A stretch of DNA of 64,000 nucleotides, from the NCBI RefSeq assembly GCF_003287495.1, contig NZ_PRLE01000002.1, positions 434,001-498,000 of the forward strand, in the 5' to 3' direction. A model generated the notes under the pieces. The model saw only the letters and a program-made list of their open reading frames with translations, was not told where the DNA came from and did no database searches. Positions 46,045-53,690 of the stretch are shown in pieces. The DNA is from Faecalibacterium prausnitzii (lineage in GTDB: Bacteria; Bacillota; Clostridia; Oscillospirales; Ruminococcaceae). Each line of letters begins with the position of its first letter. Within the stretch, counting starts at the first letter, position 1. The translations under genes and the position numbers were made by a program.

Positions 46045-46169
46045 GGGGATTGTGCTCCCCATACCCTCACATCGTGCAAAATCACATGATTTTGCCTGTT
46101 GGTGACCTGCAGAAGCAGGCCACAGCCGGAGTGCAGATGCACTGCCGGGAAAATCAAACTCTTGATTTT
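46045..46169 (+). repeat. Cluster of hairpins before mobC, candidate oriT
   Basis: Four or more consecutive hairpins: GGGGA/TCCCC (46,045-46,060), GCAAAATCA/TGATTTTGC with a 2-base loop (46,076-46,095), CCTGC/GCAGG (about 46,106-46,119), CCGGAGTGCA/TGCACTGCCGG with one bulge (46,126-46,147) and AAAATCAA/TTGATTTT (46,150-46,169). They end 15 bases before mobC. oriT sites are often such inverted repeats next to mob genes. Confidence 0.55.
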
Positions 46170-46183
46170 GGAAAGGAGACCCC

Positions 46184-46579
46184 ATGCCACAAACGAAGAA
46201 AAAAGTGAAATCTATCGTAAAGACAAAAGTAATCTCCGCACGAGTAACAGAAACAGTACATGAACTTTTACACCAGCAGGCAGAAGATGCCGGAATGACC
46301 CTCTCTGAATTTGCAGCACAGATGCTGATGAAAGGCCGCGTGAATATCTCGTATGTGTTCTATGTCCACCCGGACGAGATCGAAGCCATCACACGGGAGT
46401 TTGCCGCCATCGGGAACAACCTGAACCAGATCGCGGCGTTCTTCAACAGTGGGGGTCTTCCATCACATGTCATGTGTGAAAACATCAACCATGCAATTTC
46501 CTGCATTTTTGAAATGCGGGAGCAGGTCGCAGAAATGGCAGGAAAGAACTATTGCAATCTTAAAGCATATCGCAAGTAA
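46184..46579 (+). CDS. mobC: MobC-family mobilisation protein
   Basis: A 131-residue protein. An N-terminal basic ribbon-helix-helix (KVISARVTETVHELLHQQAE, 20 residues) is followed by LSEFAAQMLMKGRVNISYV and the MobC core FAAIGNNLNQIAAFFN. AAAGGAGACC precedes the start. Its 3' end overlaps the relaxase reading frame by about 30 bases, the usual mobC-relaxase arrangement. It should load the relaxase at oriT. Confidence 0.85.
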   Translation: MPQTKKKVKSIVKTKVISARVTETVHELLHQQAEDAGMTLSEFAAQMLMKGRVNISYVFYVHPDEIEAITREFAAIGNNLNQIAAFFNSGGLPSHVMCENINHAISCIFEMREQVAEMAGKNYCNLKAYRK

Positions 46580-47843
46580 GAGTTCCAACTATGGTGCTGC
46601 ACTGGAGTATCTCATTTTCAAGCATGATGAACTTCGGAAAACTCCGATCCTTGACCAGAACGGAAATCGCATCATGCGAGATGAGTTTTATCTGGACGGC
46701 CTGAACTGTGAACCCTATTCCTTTGATGCGGCCTGCCAGCAACTGAACCGCGAATATCAGAAGAACAAAAACAAGGGTGAAATTAAATCGCACCATTACA
46801 TCATCAGCTTTGATCCACGGGACAGCACAGAAAATTGCTTGACGGGGAAACGGGCGCAGGCCATCGGCCTGAAATATGCAAAAGCAAATTTTCCGGGGCA
46901 TCAGGCATTGGTCTGTACGCACATGGACAGTCACAATGGCAGCGGCAACATTCATGTGCATATCGTAATCAACAGTCTGCGAAAACTGGATGTGCCTCAG
47001 CAACCCTTTATGGAACGGCCCATTGATAGCAAGGCTGGCTACAAGCACCATGTGACGAACGAGTACCTGAAGCATCTGCAGAAATTCCTTATGGATTTAT
47101 GCCAACGTGAATTTCTGCATCAGGTCGATTTGCTGTCACCATCCAGAACGGGTGTGACCGAAGCGGAGTATTGGGCACAGCGGCGGCTGGATGAGAAAAA
47201 ACAGAAAATCGAAACGGAAGGATTTACGCCCAATCCGACAAAGTTTCAAACACAGAAGCAGCTTATCCGGGATGCCGTTGCCGCTGCTCGTGAGAAAGCA
47301 ATCTCGTATGAAGATTTTCAAGACATCCTGCAGGATGAATATGACATTTTCGTCAAAACACAACGTGGGCGTTACAGCTATCTGCCACCGGAACGGAACA
47401 AGTTTATATCGGAGCGTTCTTTGGGGGATAGCTGCAAAAGAGAATGTCTGGAAGGATTCTTTGTTCAGAACGCCGAGAAGAATCTGCGGTACAGGGAAGA
47501 ACCCATACTGATCTTTACGACCAGAACCAGGCTACGGCTTGTTGTGGACCTGCAGGAGAATGTTAGGGCACAGGAAAATCTGGCCTATGCGCTAAAGGTC
47601 AAAATTAGCAATTTGCAGAAAATGGCTGAAACGCTGGTATGGGTACAGGAGAATAACATCAACGACCTGACAGAATTGAACGATCTGTGTAAGACAGCAC
47701 AGGCCAATGCGCAGGCAGCGTATGAAATCCGACCTTGCATGGAAACGCGAGTGGGAGGCCAAAGTCCGCGAAAAGGCAAGGCAGGAGCAGGCTCGACAGG
47801 AACAGCGAGAGCGTCAACCGAAACGCAAGAAGCGCAGCTATGA
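46551..47843 (+). CDS. Relaxase/mobilisation nuclease, ATT start and altered C-terminus
   Basis: A protein of about 430 residues. The family start (MAILKHIASKSSNYG-like) would place the first codon at 46,551, where the sequence is ATT instead of ATG. No good in-frame ATG/GTG/TTG with a ribosome site lies nearby. The relaxase triad is in HMDSHNGSGNIHVHIVINSL (20 residues; the second part HVHIV), with conserved ALEYLIFKHDE near the N-terminus. The last 40 residues (RPCMETRVGGQSPRKG) look out of frame. A +1 frame ends instead in RKKRSYDMSL, as relaxases of this family do. It is probably mobilisable only if these lesions are tolerated. Confidence 0.8.
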   Translation: MAILKHIASKSSNYGAALEYLIFKHDELRKTPILDQNGNRIMRDEFYLDGLNCEPYSFDAACQQLNREYQKNKNKGEIKSHHYIISFDPRDSTENCLTGKRAQAIGLKYAKANFPGHQALVCTHMDSHNGSGNIHVHIVINSLRKLDVPQQPFMERPIDSKAGYKHHVTNEYLKHLQKFLMDLCQREFLHQVDLLSPSRTGVTEAEYWAQRRLDEKKQKIETEGFTPNPTKFQTQKQLIRDAVAAAREKAISYEDFQDILQDEYDIFVKTQRGRYSYLPPERNKFISERSLGDSCKRECLEGFFVQNAEKNLRYREEPILIFTTRTRLRLVVDLQENVRAQENLAYALKVKISNLQKMAETLVWVQENNINDLTELNDLCKTAQANAQAAYEIRPCMETRVGGQSPRKGKAGAGSTGTARASTETQEAQL

Positions 47844-47856
47844 TATGAGCCTGTAA
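47722..47856 (+). other. In-phase C-terminal tail of the relaxase read in another frame
   Basis: From 47,722 this frame encodes 44 residues starting MKSDLAWKREWEAKVREKAR (20 residues) and ending RKKRSYDMSL. The Lys/Arg/Gln-rich coil and YDM-x-L end are typical of relaxase tails. A one-base indel near 47,700-47,730 would connect it to the main frame. It may also be a separately initiated small peptide. Confidence 0.5.
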
Positions 47857-47960
47857 TCAGCAGGGTCTTCCACCCCGCACCCCGGAACCCTGCCGGATGC
47901 GTAAGCCCGTGCAGGACTTTCCCATTCGGCAGGAACTTTTGAAAACGATTAGGAGGAAGT

Positions 47961-48458
47961 TTGAGTAAAGAGTACATCAAGGCACAAACCCCACTGCCCG
48001 CTTATTTCCCTTATCCGAAATTTCTGCTGCAGATGAGCCTTTCCCATACGGCACGATTGACGTATGTTTTGCTGCTGGACCGCATGACCCTTTCGCAGAA
48101 GAACGGCTGGGTGGATGTGCAGGGCCGGGCATATGTGCTCTATCCGTTGGCAGGGCTGGCGGAAGATCTTCAGAGCAGCATTTCCAGTGTCACCCGTGCT
48201 CTGCGGGAACTGGAAGCCGCACGGCTGATCGAACGACGGTCAAATGGCTTTTCCAAGCCAAACCAGGTGTTCCTAAGCTTCCCATCTACTGCGCAGAAAT
48301 GCACAGTAGAGATGGTCAAAAATGAGCGGTCTGATTGCCCAAAAGTGAGCAATCATCGACAGCCGCTACCACAGCCGGAAACCGCTGATCGTTACCACGA
48401 ACCTGACCCTGATGGAGTTGAAGAACCCACAGGATACCGCACACGCCCGCATCTATGA
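47961..48458 (+). pseudogene. repA: RepA_N-like initiator remnant fused by deletion to dnaC sequence
   Basis: TTG 47961 has AGGAGGAA just upstream. Residues 1-110 match RepA_N (PLPAYFPYPKFLLQMSLSHT, 20 residues; then LTYVLLLDRMTLSQKNGWV and SVTRALRELEAARLIERR). After about residue 125 the frame enters DNA that encodes, in a different frame, the end of a DnaC-like ATPase. The tail (residues about 128-165) is therefore an out-of-frame artefact. A large internal deletion joined the two genes. Confidence 0.65.
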
Positions 48459-48561
48459 CCGCCTGCTGGAACTGTGTACGCCGATTGCCTGCACAGGCCC
48501 CAGTATGAGAACGTGCGCTGGACAGGAAAAACTGCAGCTGTTGAAAACAATGCAGGTTTGA
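48374..48561 (+). pseudogene. C-terminal remnant of a DnaC/IstB-like ATPase
   Basis: In this frame the DNA encodes RKPLIVTTNLTLMELKNPQD (20 residues), then ARIYDRLLELCTPIACTG, and ends LLKTMQV. This is the sensor I to C-terminal part of the DnaC-like loader found after repA in related elements. The N-terminal Walker motifs are missing. Confidence 0.7.
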
Positions 48562-48616
48562 AGCGGTTTGGTAAAAGAAATAATATGCTACTTATAAAAA
48601 ATAAGGAGAACTGCCT

Positions 48617-48811
48617 ATGAAAGAAGTCCCGATTTGAGAGAAAAGCAATTTAACACTGGAAGAAGCTGCAGCTTACTCCGGGGTGGGAATCAATAAGCTG
48701 CGCTCATTGTCAGACCATGAACGCTGTCAATTTGTTTTATGGATCGGTTCAAAACGGCTCATCAAACGCCGCAGGTTGGACGAATATCTCGATAAAGCCT
48801 ACTCCATCTAA
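48617..48811 (+). pseudogene. xis: Tn916-type excisionase with TGA at codon 7
   Basis: ATG 48617 (TAAGGAGAA upstream) encodes MKEVPI and then TGA, followed in frame by EKSNLTLEEAAAYSGVGINK (20 residues) and LRSLSDHERCQFVLWIG, ending LDEYLDKAYSI, a complete excisionase. In relatives codon 7 is normally Trp (PIWEK), so TGG to TGA explains it. Excision would be impaired unless the stop is read through or translation restarts downstream. It sits directly before the integrase gene, as in Tn916-like elements. Confidence 0.75.
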
Positions 48812-48850
48812 AATCAGACGTGCCAAGTGAGCCTTGATGTGGTATACTGG

Positions 48851-48955
48851 AACTTGCCGGGGCGAAGCCCCGTCATCTTGCATTTGCAAGACCGTTCGGT
48901 CGCTTAAAGTCCCCACTGGGGACTTCATTGCGGCGCTGCGCTTGCAAACGCGAAG
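48851..48955 (+). repeat. Structured xis-int spacer repeat, copy A
   Basis: GGGGCGAAGCCCC and AGTCCCCACTGGGGACT hairpins in the xis-int gap. About three quarters of the bases match the reverse complement of 63,194-63,304, so the module exists twice in this window. Confidence 0.7.
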
Positions 48956-48996
48956 TGTCAATCAAGGCTCTTTCCATTCAGGAAAGGAGTTTGACG

Positions 48997-50193
48997 ATGT
49001 CAAGAAGAAAAGACAATAAAGGGCGTGTTCTTCGAACAGGAGAGAGCCAGCGAAAAGACCTGATCTATCAATATCGCTACACGGATGCTTTGGGAAACCG
49101 AAAGTGCATCTATGCGTCGGATCTCAAAACCTTGCGTGAAAAAGAGGATGAACTGCAGAGAAGCCTTGAAGACGGCCTTGACTATGCAGGCGGCGAAATT
49201 ACGGTATACGAACTTCTGCAGCGCTATCTTTCGCTGAAGTGCGGTGTCCGCTATAACACGAAGGTCGGGTACGGCTTTGTGATGAACATCGTACAAAAAG
49301 AACCATTCGGGGCAAGAAAGATCCGGGATATCAAGGTGTCGGATGCTCAGCGTTGGATGATCAAGCTGCAAAAGGAAGGAAAGGGGTACAGCACCCTGAC
49401 CAGTATCCGGGGTGTTGTAAAGCCGGCTTTCCAGATGGCCTATAACGAGGAAGTTGTACGGCGCAACCCGTTTGATTTCAAGCTGACGGATGTGGTGGTC
49501 AACGATTCACAGAAGCGCATCTCACTGACCGAGAAACAGCAGAAGGTTTGGATGAACTTCATCCGAGAGGACAAGAGCTACGCCAAGTACTACGATGAAT
49601 TTGTAGTGCTGCTGGGAACCGGAATGCGTGTCAGCGAATTCTGCGGTCTGACCCTGCAGGATCTGGATTTTCAAAACCGCAAGATCCGTGTGGACCATCA
49701 ACTGATCCGGGAGAGCGGCGGCAAATACTACGTTGAGAAAACCAAGACAGAGTGTGGCCGCCGGTTTATCCCGATGACGGAGGACGTGTTCCAGAGCTTG
49801 CAGAACCTGCTTGCAAATCGCAAACGGCTGAAGAATGAGGTCATCATTGATGGCTACAGTGGGTTTCTACTGCTGGATAAAAACGATCACCCGAAGGTGG
49901 CATTGCACATCGAGAACGAGATGCGGTGGGCGATGAAAAAGTATCGCAAGCTGTACCCGGATGCTCCGCTGCCGCACATCACGCCTCATGTGTTCCGACA
50001 TACCTTCTGCACCAACATGGCAAATGCGGGGATGGATATCAAGGCACTGCAGTATGTGATGGGGCACTCCGATGCAAGCATCACGCTGAATGTCTACACC
50101 CATGCAAGCTATGACCACGCTGCGGAACAGATGACGAAACTGGTCGATTTTCCGGGGTCGTCTGACCGGCAGGAGCGAAAGATGTCAGGTTGA
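48997..50193 (+). CDS. int: Tyrosine integrase at the right end of the element
   Basis: A 398-residue Tn916/phage-type integrase. The start is ATG 48997 with GGAAAGGAG upstream. Domains: N-terminal arm-binding (about 1-70), SAM-like core-binding (about 75-170), catalytic (about 190-385). Catalytic Arg is in GTGMRVSEFCGLTLQD, His-x-x-Arg in HVFRHTFCTNMA, His in VMGHSDASITLNVYTH, and Tyr in that segment. It reads toward the predicted attR, 170 bases away, which is the normal layout of such elements. It probably inserted the element into the phosphatase gene. Confidence 0.92.
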   Translation: MSRRKDNKGRVLRTGESQRKDLIYQYRYTDALGNRKCIYASDLKTLREKEDELQRSLEDGLDYAGGEITVYELLQRYLSLKCGVRYNTKVGYGFVMNIVQKEPFGARKIRDIKVSDAQRWMIKLQKEGKGYSTLTSIRGVVKPAFQMAYNEEVVRRNPFDFKLTDVVVNDSQKRISLTEKQQKVWMNFIREDKSYAKYYDEFVVLLGTGMRVSEFCGLTLQDLDFQNRKIRVDHQLIRESGGKYYVEKTKTECGRRFIPMTEDVFQSLQNLLANRKRLKNEVIIDGYSGFLLLDKNDHPKVALHIENEMRWAMKKYRKLYPDAPLPHITPHVFRHTFCTNMANAGMDIKALQYVMGHSDASITLNVYTHASYDHAAEQMTKLVDFPGSSDRQERKMSG

Positions 50194-50342
50194 TATAGCA
50201 CGGTTTGGTACACCATTACTACACCATTTTGCTGAAAAGTTATGGAGAACAGTGTAGAGACGCGTGAAAAGCACACAGAGCCGATGCCGAGAAATCATGC
50301 GATGTATCGCGTTATAAAGACTTGTGGAGGGATGTGTAAGGA
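50194..50342 (+). other. Element-derived promoter region for the phosphatase gene
   Basis: This gap holds the right TACACC repeat (50,209-50,231) and a GGAGGGATG-type ribosome site before the phosphatase ATG. If the element boundaries are right, it belongs to the element and now drives the host gene. Confidence 0.5.
50209..50231 (+). repeat. End repeat of the element, right copy (TACACC type)
   Basis: Direct repeat of 17,112-17,134 with 3 mismatches in 23 bases. It lies 16 bases after the integrase stop. Confidence 0.5.
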
Positions 50343-50792
50343 ATGACAAAGATAATTTTTTTGTGCCACGGCAACATTTGCCGCAGCCCAATGGCCGAAT
50401 TTGTAATGAAAGACCTTGTGGCCAAAGCTGGGCTTTCTGACCAGTTTGAAATCGCATCCGCCGCCACAAGCACCGAGGAGATCGGCAACCCGGTCTATCC
50501 GCCCGCCCGGCGGAAGCTGGCCGAGCACGGCATCTCCTGCGAGGGTAAATTCGCCCGACAGATGACCCGGAGGGATTACGAAACCTACAATTACCTGATC
50601 GCCATGGATCATAACAACCTGCGCAATATGACACGCTTTGTGGGCGGCGACCCGGAGCATAAAGTGTCTCTGCTGATGGATCATACCAGCCGCCCCGGCG
50701 ATGTGGCCGACCCATGGTATACCGGGGACTTTGAAGCTACCTGGCAGGATGTGCTGGAGGGCTGCACCGCTCTACTGGAAGAACTGCGCTGA
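50343..50792 (+). CDS. Low-molecular-weight protein tyrosine phosphatase
   Basis: A 149-residue phosphatase. The P-loop is CHGNICRS (nucleophile Cys8, Arg14) and the general acid is Asp123 in DPWYTG. It removes phosphate from protein tyrosines. In many Firmicutes relatives control capsule kinases, but here no kinase is seen nearby. The first 12 codons are likely element-derived, since a divergent native start remains at 17,017. The protein is intact, so the insertion may change its expression but not its function. Pentapeptide-repeat and PTH2 genes follow closely. Confidence 0.93.
   Translation: MTKIIFLCHGNICRSPMAEFVMKDLVAKAGLSDQFEIASAATSTEEIGNPVYPPARRKLAEHGISCEGKFARQMTRRDYETYNYLIAMDHNNLRNMTRFVGGDPEHKVSLLMDHTSRPGDVADPWYTGDFEATWQDVLEGCTALLEELR
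50364..50374 (+). repeat. Candidate attR core, TGCCACGGCAA
   Basis: Identical to 17,038-17,048. The host phosphatase frame continues intact to the right. Confidence 0.65.
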
Positions 50793-50804
50793 CAGGAGAA
50801 TTTT

Positions 50805-51392
50805 ATGACAGAGCGTTATTGTGAGGGCGAACGGTTTGCTGACCTGTCGTTCACCGAGGAGACTTTTGAGGACTGCGACTTTACCGACTGCGTGTTTGTG
50901 GATTGCTCCTTTACCAAATGCGAACTGGATCATACCACGCTGAATGAGTGCAAATTCATGCGGTGTGAGATCGCAGGTCTGCGCAGCACCCATTCTTCGG
51001 TGCAGTCGCTGGATTTTGAGGACTGCCGCCTGAATGAAATTGAGTGGGCACCGCTGATGTCCAACGGTGCCTTCCCGGACCCTATCCACACGCTGAAAGA
51101 GTGCAGTCTGAAATATAACACCTTCACCGAAATGAACTTTAACCGCTTCGACTTTTCGGATGGCAACGAAATTGTCGGCTCCATGTTTGCCAAATGCGAG
51201 ATGCAGCTGGCGAATTTCAAGGGCGTGGAACTTCACGAAACGGAATTCTACCAGTGTGACCTGCGCAAGGCGGATTTCCGGGATGCTACAGGCTATAAGG
51301 TGGACATTCTGGGCAGCCGCCTGAAGGATGCGAAATTTTCCCTGCCGGAAGCGGTGAATCTGCTGGCAGATTTGAAGATCAAGCTGTCGTAA
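50805..51392 (+). CDS. Pentapeptide-repeat protein
   Basis: A 195-residue protein built of A(D/N)LxF-type repeats: FADLSFTEETFEDCDFTDC (19 residues) continuing CVFVDCSFTKCEL, and later ADFRDATGYKVDIL. It should form a right-handed quadrilateral beta-helix. Cys-rich rungs are typical of one cytosolic subgroup that includes quinolone-resistance-like proteins, but function cannot be assigned. It starts 12 bases after the phosphatase with ACAGGAGAA upstream, so the two are co-transcribed. Confidence 0.9.
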   Translation: MTERYCEGERFADLSFTEETFEDCDFTDCVFVDCSFTKCELDHTTLNECKFMRCEIAGLRSTHSSVQSLDFEDCRLNEIEWAPLMSNGAFPDPIHTLKECSLKYNTFTEMNFNRFDFSDGNEIVGSMFAKCEMQLANFKGVELHETEFYQCDLRKADFRDATGYKVDILGSRLKDAKFSLPEAVNLLADLKIKLS

Positions 51393-51404
51393 GAAGGAGA
51401 AAAA

Positions 51405-51857
51405 ATGCGTCAACTCATCATTGCACGAAAAGATCTGCAGATGTCGCCTGGCAAGCTGGCGGCGCAGTGCTGCCACGCTTCGCTGGCGTTCCTCACCGAC
51501 CCCATCGGTATGGGACAGGGCGTGGAACCCATCGAGAAAGACGGAGAAATTACCGGCTATCGGGCAGAAATCATGTTGGAGAAAACAACCTATGAAGAAT
51601 GGTTCGATGGCTCTTTTACCAAAACTATCTGCGGGGCAAAGAACCGCAATCAACTGCTGAAAGCAAAGACCATTGCCGAGGAATTGGGCCTTGTGGAAAA
51701 CAAAGACTTCTTCCTTATCCGGGATGCCTGCCACACCGAGCTGGAACCGGAAGAATTTGATGAAAACGGAGAAGGCATGACGCTGACCTGCATTGGGTTC
51801 CGTCCGCTGCCGGATGAAATTGCACACCAGATCAGCCATAAGTTCCATTTGTATTGA
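51405..51857 (+). CDS. PTH2-like peptidyl-tRNA hydrolase family protein
   Basis: A 150-residue protein starting MRQLIIARKDLQMSPGKLAA (20 residues), then QCCHASLAF, the PTH2 nucleotide-binding pattern (lysine, Gly-Lys-x-x-Ala-Gln, His). PTH2 fold enzymes release peptides from peptidyl-tRNA in archaea and eukaryotes. Bacterial members are common accessory copies of less certain role. It is 12 bases after the pentapeptide gene and a bidirectional terminator follows. Confidence 0.8.
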   Translation: MRQLIIARKDLQMSPGKLAAQCCHASLAFLTDPIGMGQGVEPIEKDGEITGYRAEIMLEKTTYEEWFDGSFTKTICGAKNRNQLLKAKTIAEELGLVENKDFFLIRDACHTELEPEEFDENGEGMTLTCIGFRPLPDEIAHQISHKFHLY

Positions 51858-51885
51858 GTGCTGGTTCGCGGAATAATAAAAATAG

Positions 51886-51932
51886 TCCCGGCCATTCTCC
51901 TGTGACATACAGGAAAATGGTCGGGATATTTT
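51886..51932. terminator. Bidirectional terminator
   Basis: A long stem: TCCCGGCCATTCTCCTGT facing ACAGGAAAATGGTCGGGA with a few mismatches, followed by TATTTT. It separates converging genes. Confidence 0.8.
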
Positions 51933-51937
51933 GCTTT

Positions 51938-52680
51938 TTATTGAAGATTCATCCACGCCGCCAGTGCATCCGCTGTCTGCTGTTGCTGTTCCTCGGCGGA
52001 GATAACAGGCGCGCCGTCGCCCTTCTGGGCACCGTAGCTGCCGAATCCGGCATGACAGCCGCCGTCAATGACCGTTTCGGTAGTGTCCTGCGGAAGATTT
52101 ATGCGGTCGGTTTCGTACTTTTCGCGGTTCAGTACGCCGTCCTCGCTGCCGTAAGTGGAATAAACTCGCAGGCCGCTGTCGGTCAGGTCGGCGGTGGAGT
52201 AGGCCGCCAGCAGCACCAGACCGTCCAGTTCATCGGTGTGCTTGGCCGCATAGCTTGCCGCCATGGCCCCGCCCAGCGAGTGTCCGCCGATGTACCAGTC
52301 TGTGACTTCGGAAAAGCGTTCCGGGATGCTGTCCGCCGCGTTCCTATCCAGTACAGCCAGATTGCAGGGCATCTTTACCAGTATGCACAGGATTCCGTTC
52401 TCCGCAAGGTCGTGCAGGAGGGGAGCATAGGCGGTGTTTTCCACCTTGCCGCCCGGATAGAAGATCAGCCCGGCAGTGGGGGATTCCGGCACAAAGACCC
52501 AGTTGCCATCCTGTTCGGTGACGGTCACAAAGCGGTCCGACACCAGCGCGTCCTCGGCGGCGGGGTCGGCGTGGTAGTAATCGTTGACGTAAACGCCGAA
52601 TGCAATGCAGACGGCCAGCAAAATGGCCAGCAGCCAGAGAAAACTCTGCGGGGAAACGATTTTTTCTTCTGGTTCTTCAT
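51938..52680 (-). pseudogene. Membrane-anchored alpha/beta-hydrolase, probable N-terminal frameshift
   Basis: The mature part (to about residue 227) has VFVPESPTAGLIFYPGGKVE (20 residues), VKMPCNLAVLD and the nucleophile WYIGGHSLGGAMAASYAAKH (20 residues), with the acid/His in GGCHAGFG. The ATG with a good site (AAAGGAGTTCT) at 52,680 is in a different frame. With one more A in the A6 run at about 52,660-52,665 it would read MKNQKKKIVSPQSFLWLLAIL, a proper membrane anchor. Otherwise translation must start at TTG 52,621 inside the anchor, without a ribosome site. A sequencing error in the run is possible. Confidence 0.65.
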
Positions 52681-52694
52681 AGAACTCCTTTATT

Positions 52695-53576
52695 TTATAA
52701 GCATTTTCCGCAATCGCTGCAGCCGTTGCAGATCAACTTGCTGCCGCAGGTCTCGCAGTTTGCGCGGAAATGGGGCACATAGAGATCTTCCTGCGGGATG
52801 GGGTAGCCCCAGTCGTCCACGAGGTCAAAATGAATGGGCCTGCCCTGAAAATTCATGCCGGATTTATAAGCCATCCGGCTTTGCAGCTGCTTGCTGGGTA
52901 GGTGGTAGCGTTTACCGTCTTTGATGAACACAGTGCCAGTCTCGATAAAGCAGAAGGTCACGTTGGCATCCACGCATTCCTGCCGGAGCGATTTGACCCA
53001 ATCAAAATTGCAGGGGCGGGCACCATCGTAGTTTTCGCCGCCGCAGATGACCTGCTCGATCTGCCCGGCGGAAAGGTACTGCCGGATGCTTACCGGCCCG
53101 ATGAAGGGCGCGCACATGATGCCCTTGTGCTTGAAGGGCAGGTCAAACAGAATGGGAATGCGCTCATCGGCGCGGCGCTGATTCTCACAGGTGACATTGA
53201 AAAAGATGTTATCCCAACCGCTGCCCCAGTCCGGCGGCAGGCACTTCCGTACCCGCTGCGGCCGTTTGGTGAGCAGAAAAAACACCACATCGCTGCGCTG
53301 GCGCATGATGTCCCACGCCTCAGCCCGCCACGGGTCGGCTTCTTCCAAGAAGAAATCCGAGGTCATGCAGACCCGGATCTGCTCACCACTCTGGATTTTG
53401 TAGTGTCCGGTGCGGTCTTTCTGGAGCGGGTAGGAAAAGCCGCTTTTCGTTTTGTAGATCTCGGCTCCGTTCTGGTCCCGCATCCGGTCGAGAAAATACA
53501 TGTAGCAGTTCTGGCAGCCCTCGCTGCACTTGACGCAGCCGTGCCATGGATTCCAGATGTCGTGCAAGAAGCTCAC
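52695..53576 (-). CDS. DUF5131 (phage Gp37/Gp68-like) protein
   Basis: A protein of about 293 residues from GTG at 53,576. The longer minus-strand frame further upstream is antisense to other genes and is not coding. The family start is FLHDIWNPWHGCVKCSEGCQ (20 residues) followed by NCYMYFLDR. The Cys-x-x-Cys ... Cys-x-x-Cys pattern may bind a metal or Fe-S cluster. C-terminal FRANCETCGSKLICNGCSDC (20 residues) forms another zinc ribbon. The biochemical role of this family is not settled; it is phage-related but common in bacterial chromosomes. Confidence 0.82.
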   Translation of the reverse strand: MSFLHDIWNPWHGCVKCSEGCQNCYMYFLDRMRDQNGAEIYKTKSGFSYPLQKDRTGHYKIQSGEQIRVCMTSDFFLEEADPWRAEAWDIMRQRSDVVFFLLTKRPQRVRKCLPPDWGSGWDNIFFNVTCENQRRADERIPILFDLPFKHKGIMCAPFIGPVSIRQYLSAGQIEQVICGGENYDGARPCNFDWVKSLRQECVDANVTFCFIETGTVFIKDGKRYHLPSKQLQSRMAYKSGMNFQGRPIHFDLVDDWGYPIPQEDLYVPHFRANCETCGSKLICNGCSDCGKCL

Positions 53577-53690
53577 CTTCTTTCGGTTCCTATTATTATA
53601 ATAGCTGCGCGGACAGGAAACAAGAGCACCCCTTGCGCCGCTCCGCCGGATGTGATAGGATGAAGAAAACCATGTGAGGGAGGAACCACC

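Noticed and set aside
9638-48637. Reassignment of TGA to tryptophan, suggested by in-frame TGA in repA (9638) and xis (codon 7).
   Set aside because: Only decaying mobile-element genes contain in-frame TGA. Intact chromosomal genes use TGG for Trp and TGA as a normal stop (for example at 1105 and 16,957). A recoded genome would show TGA within core genes.
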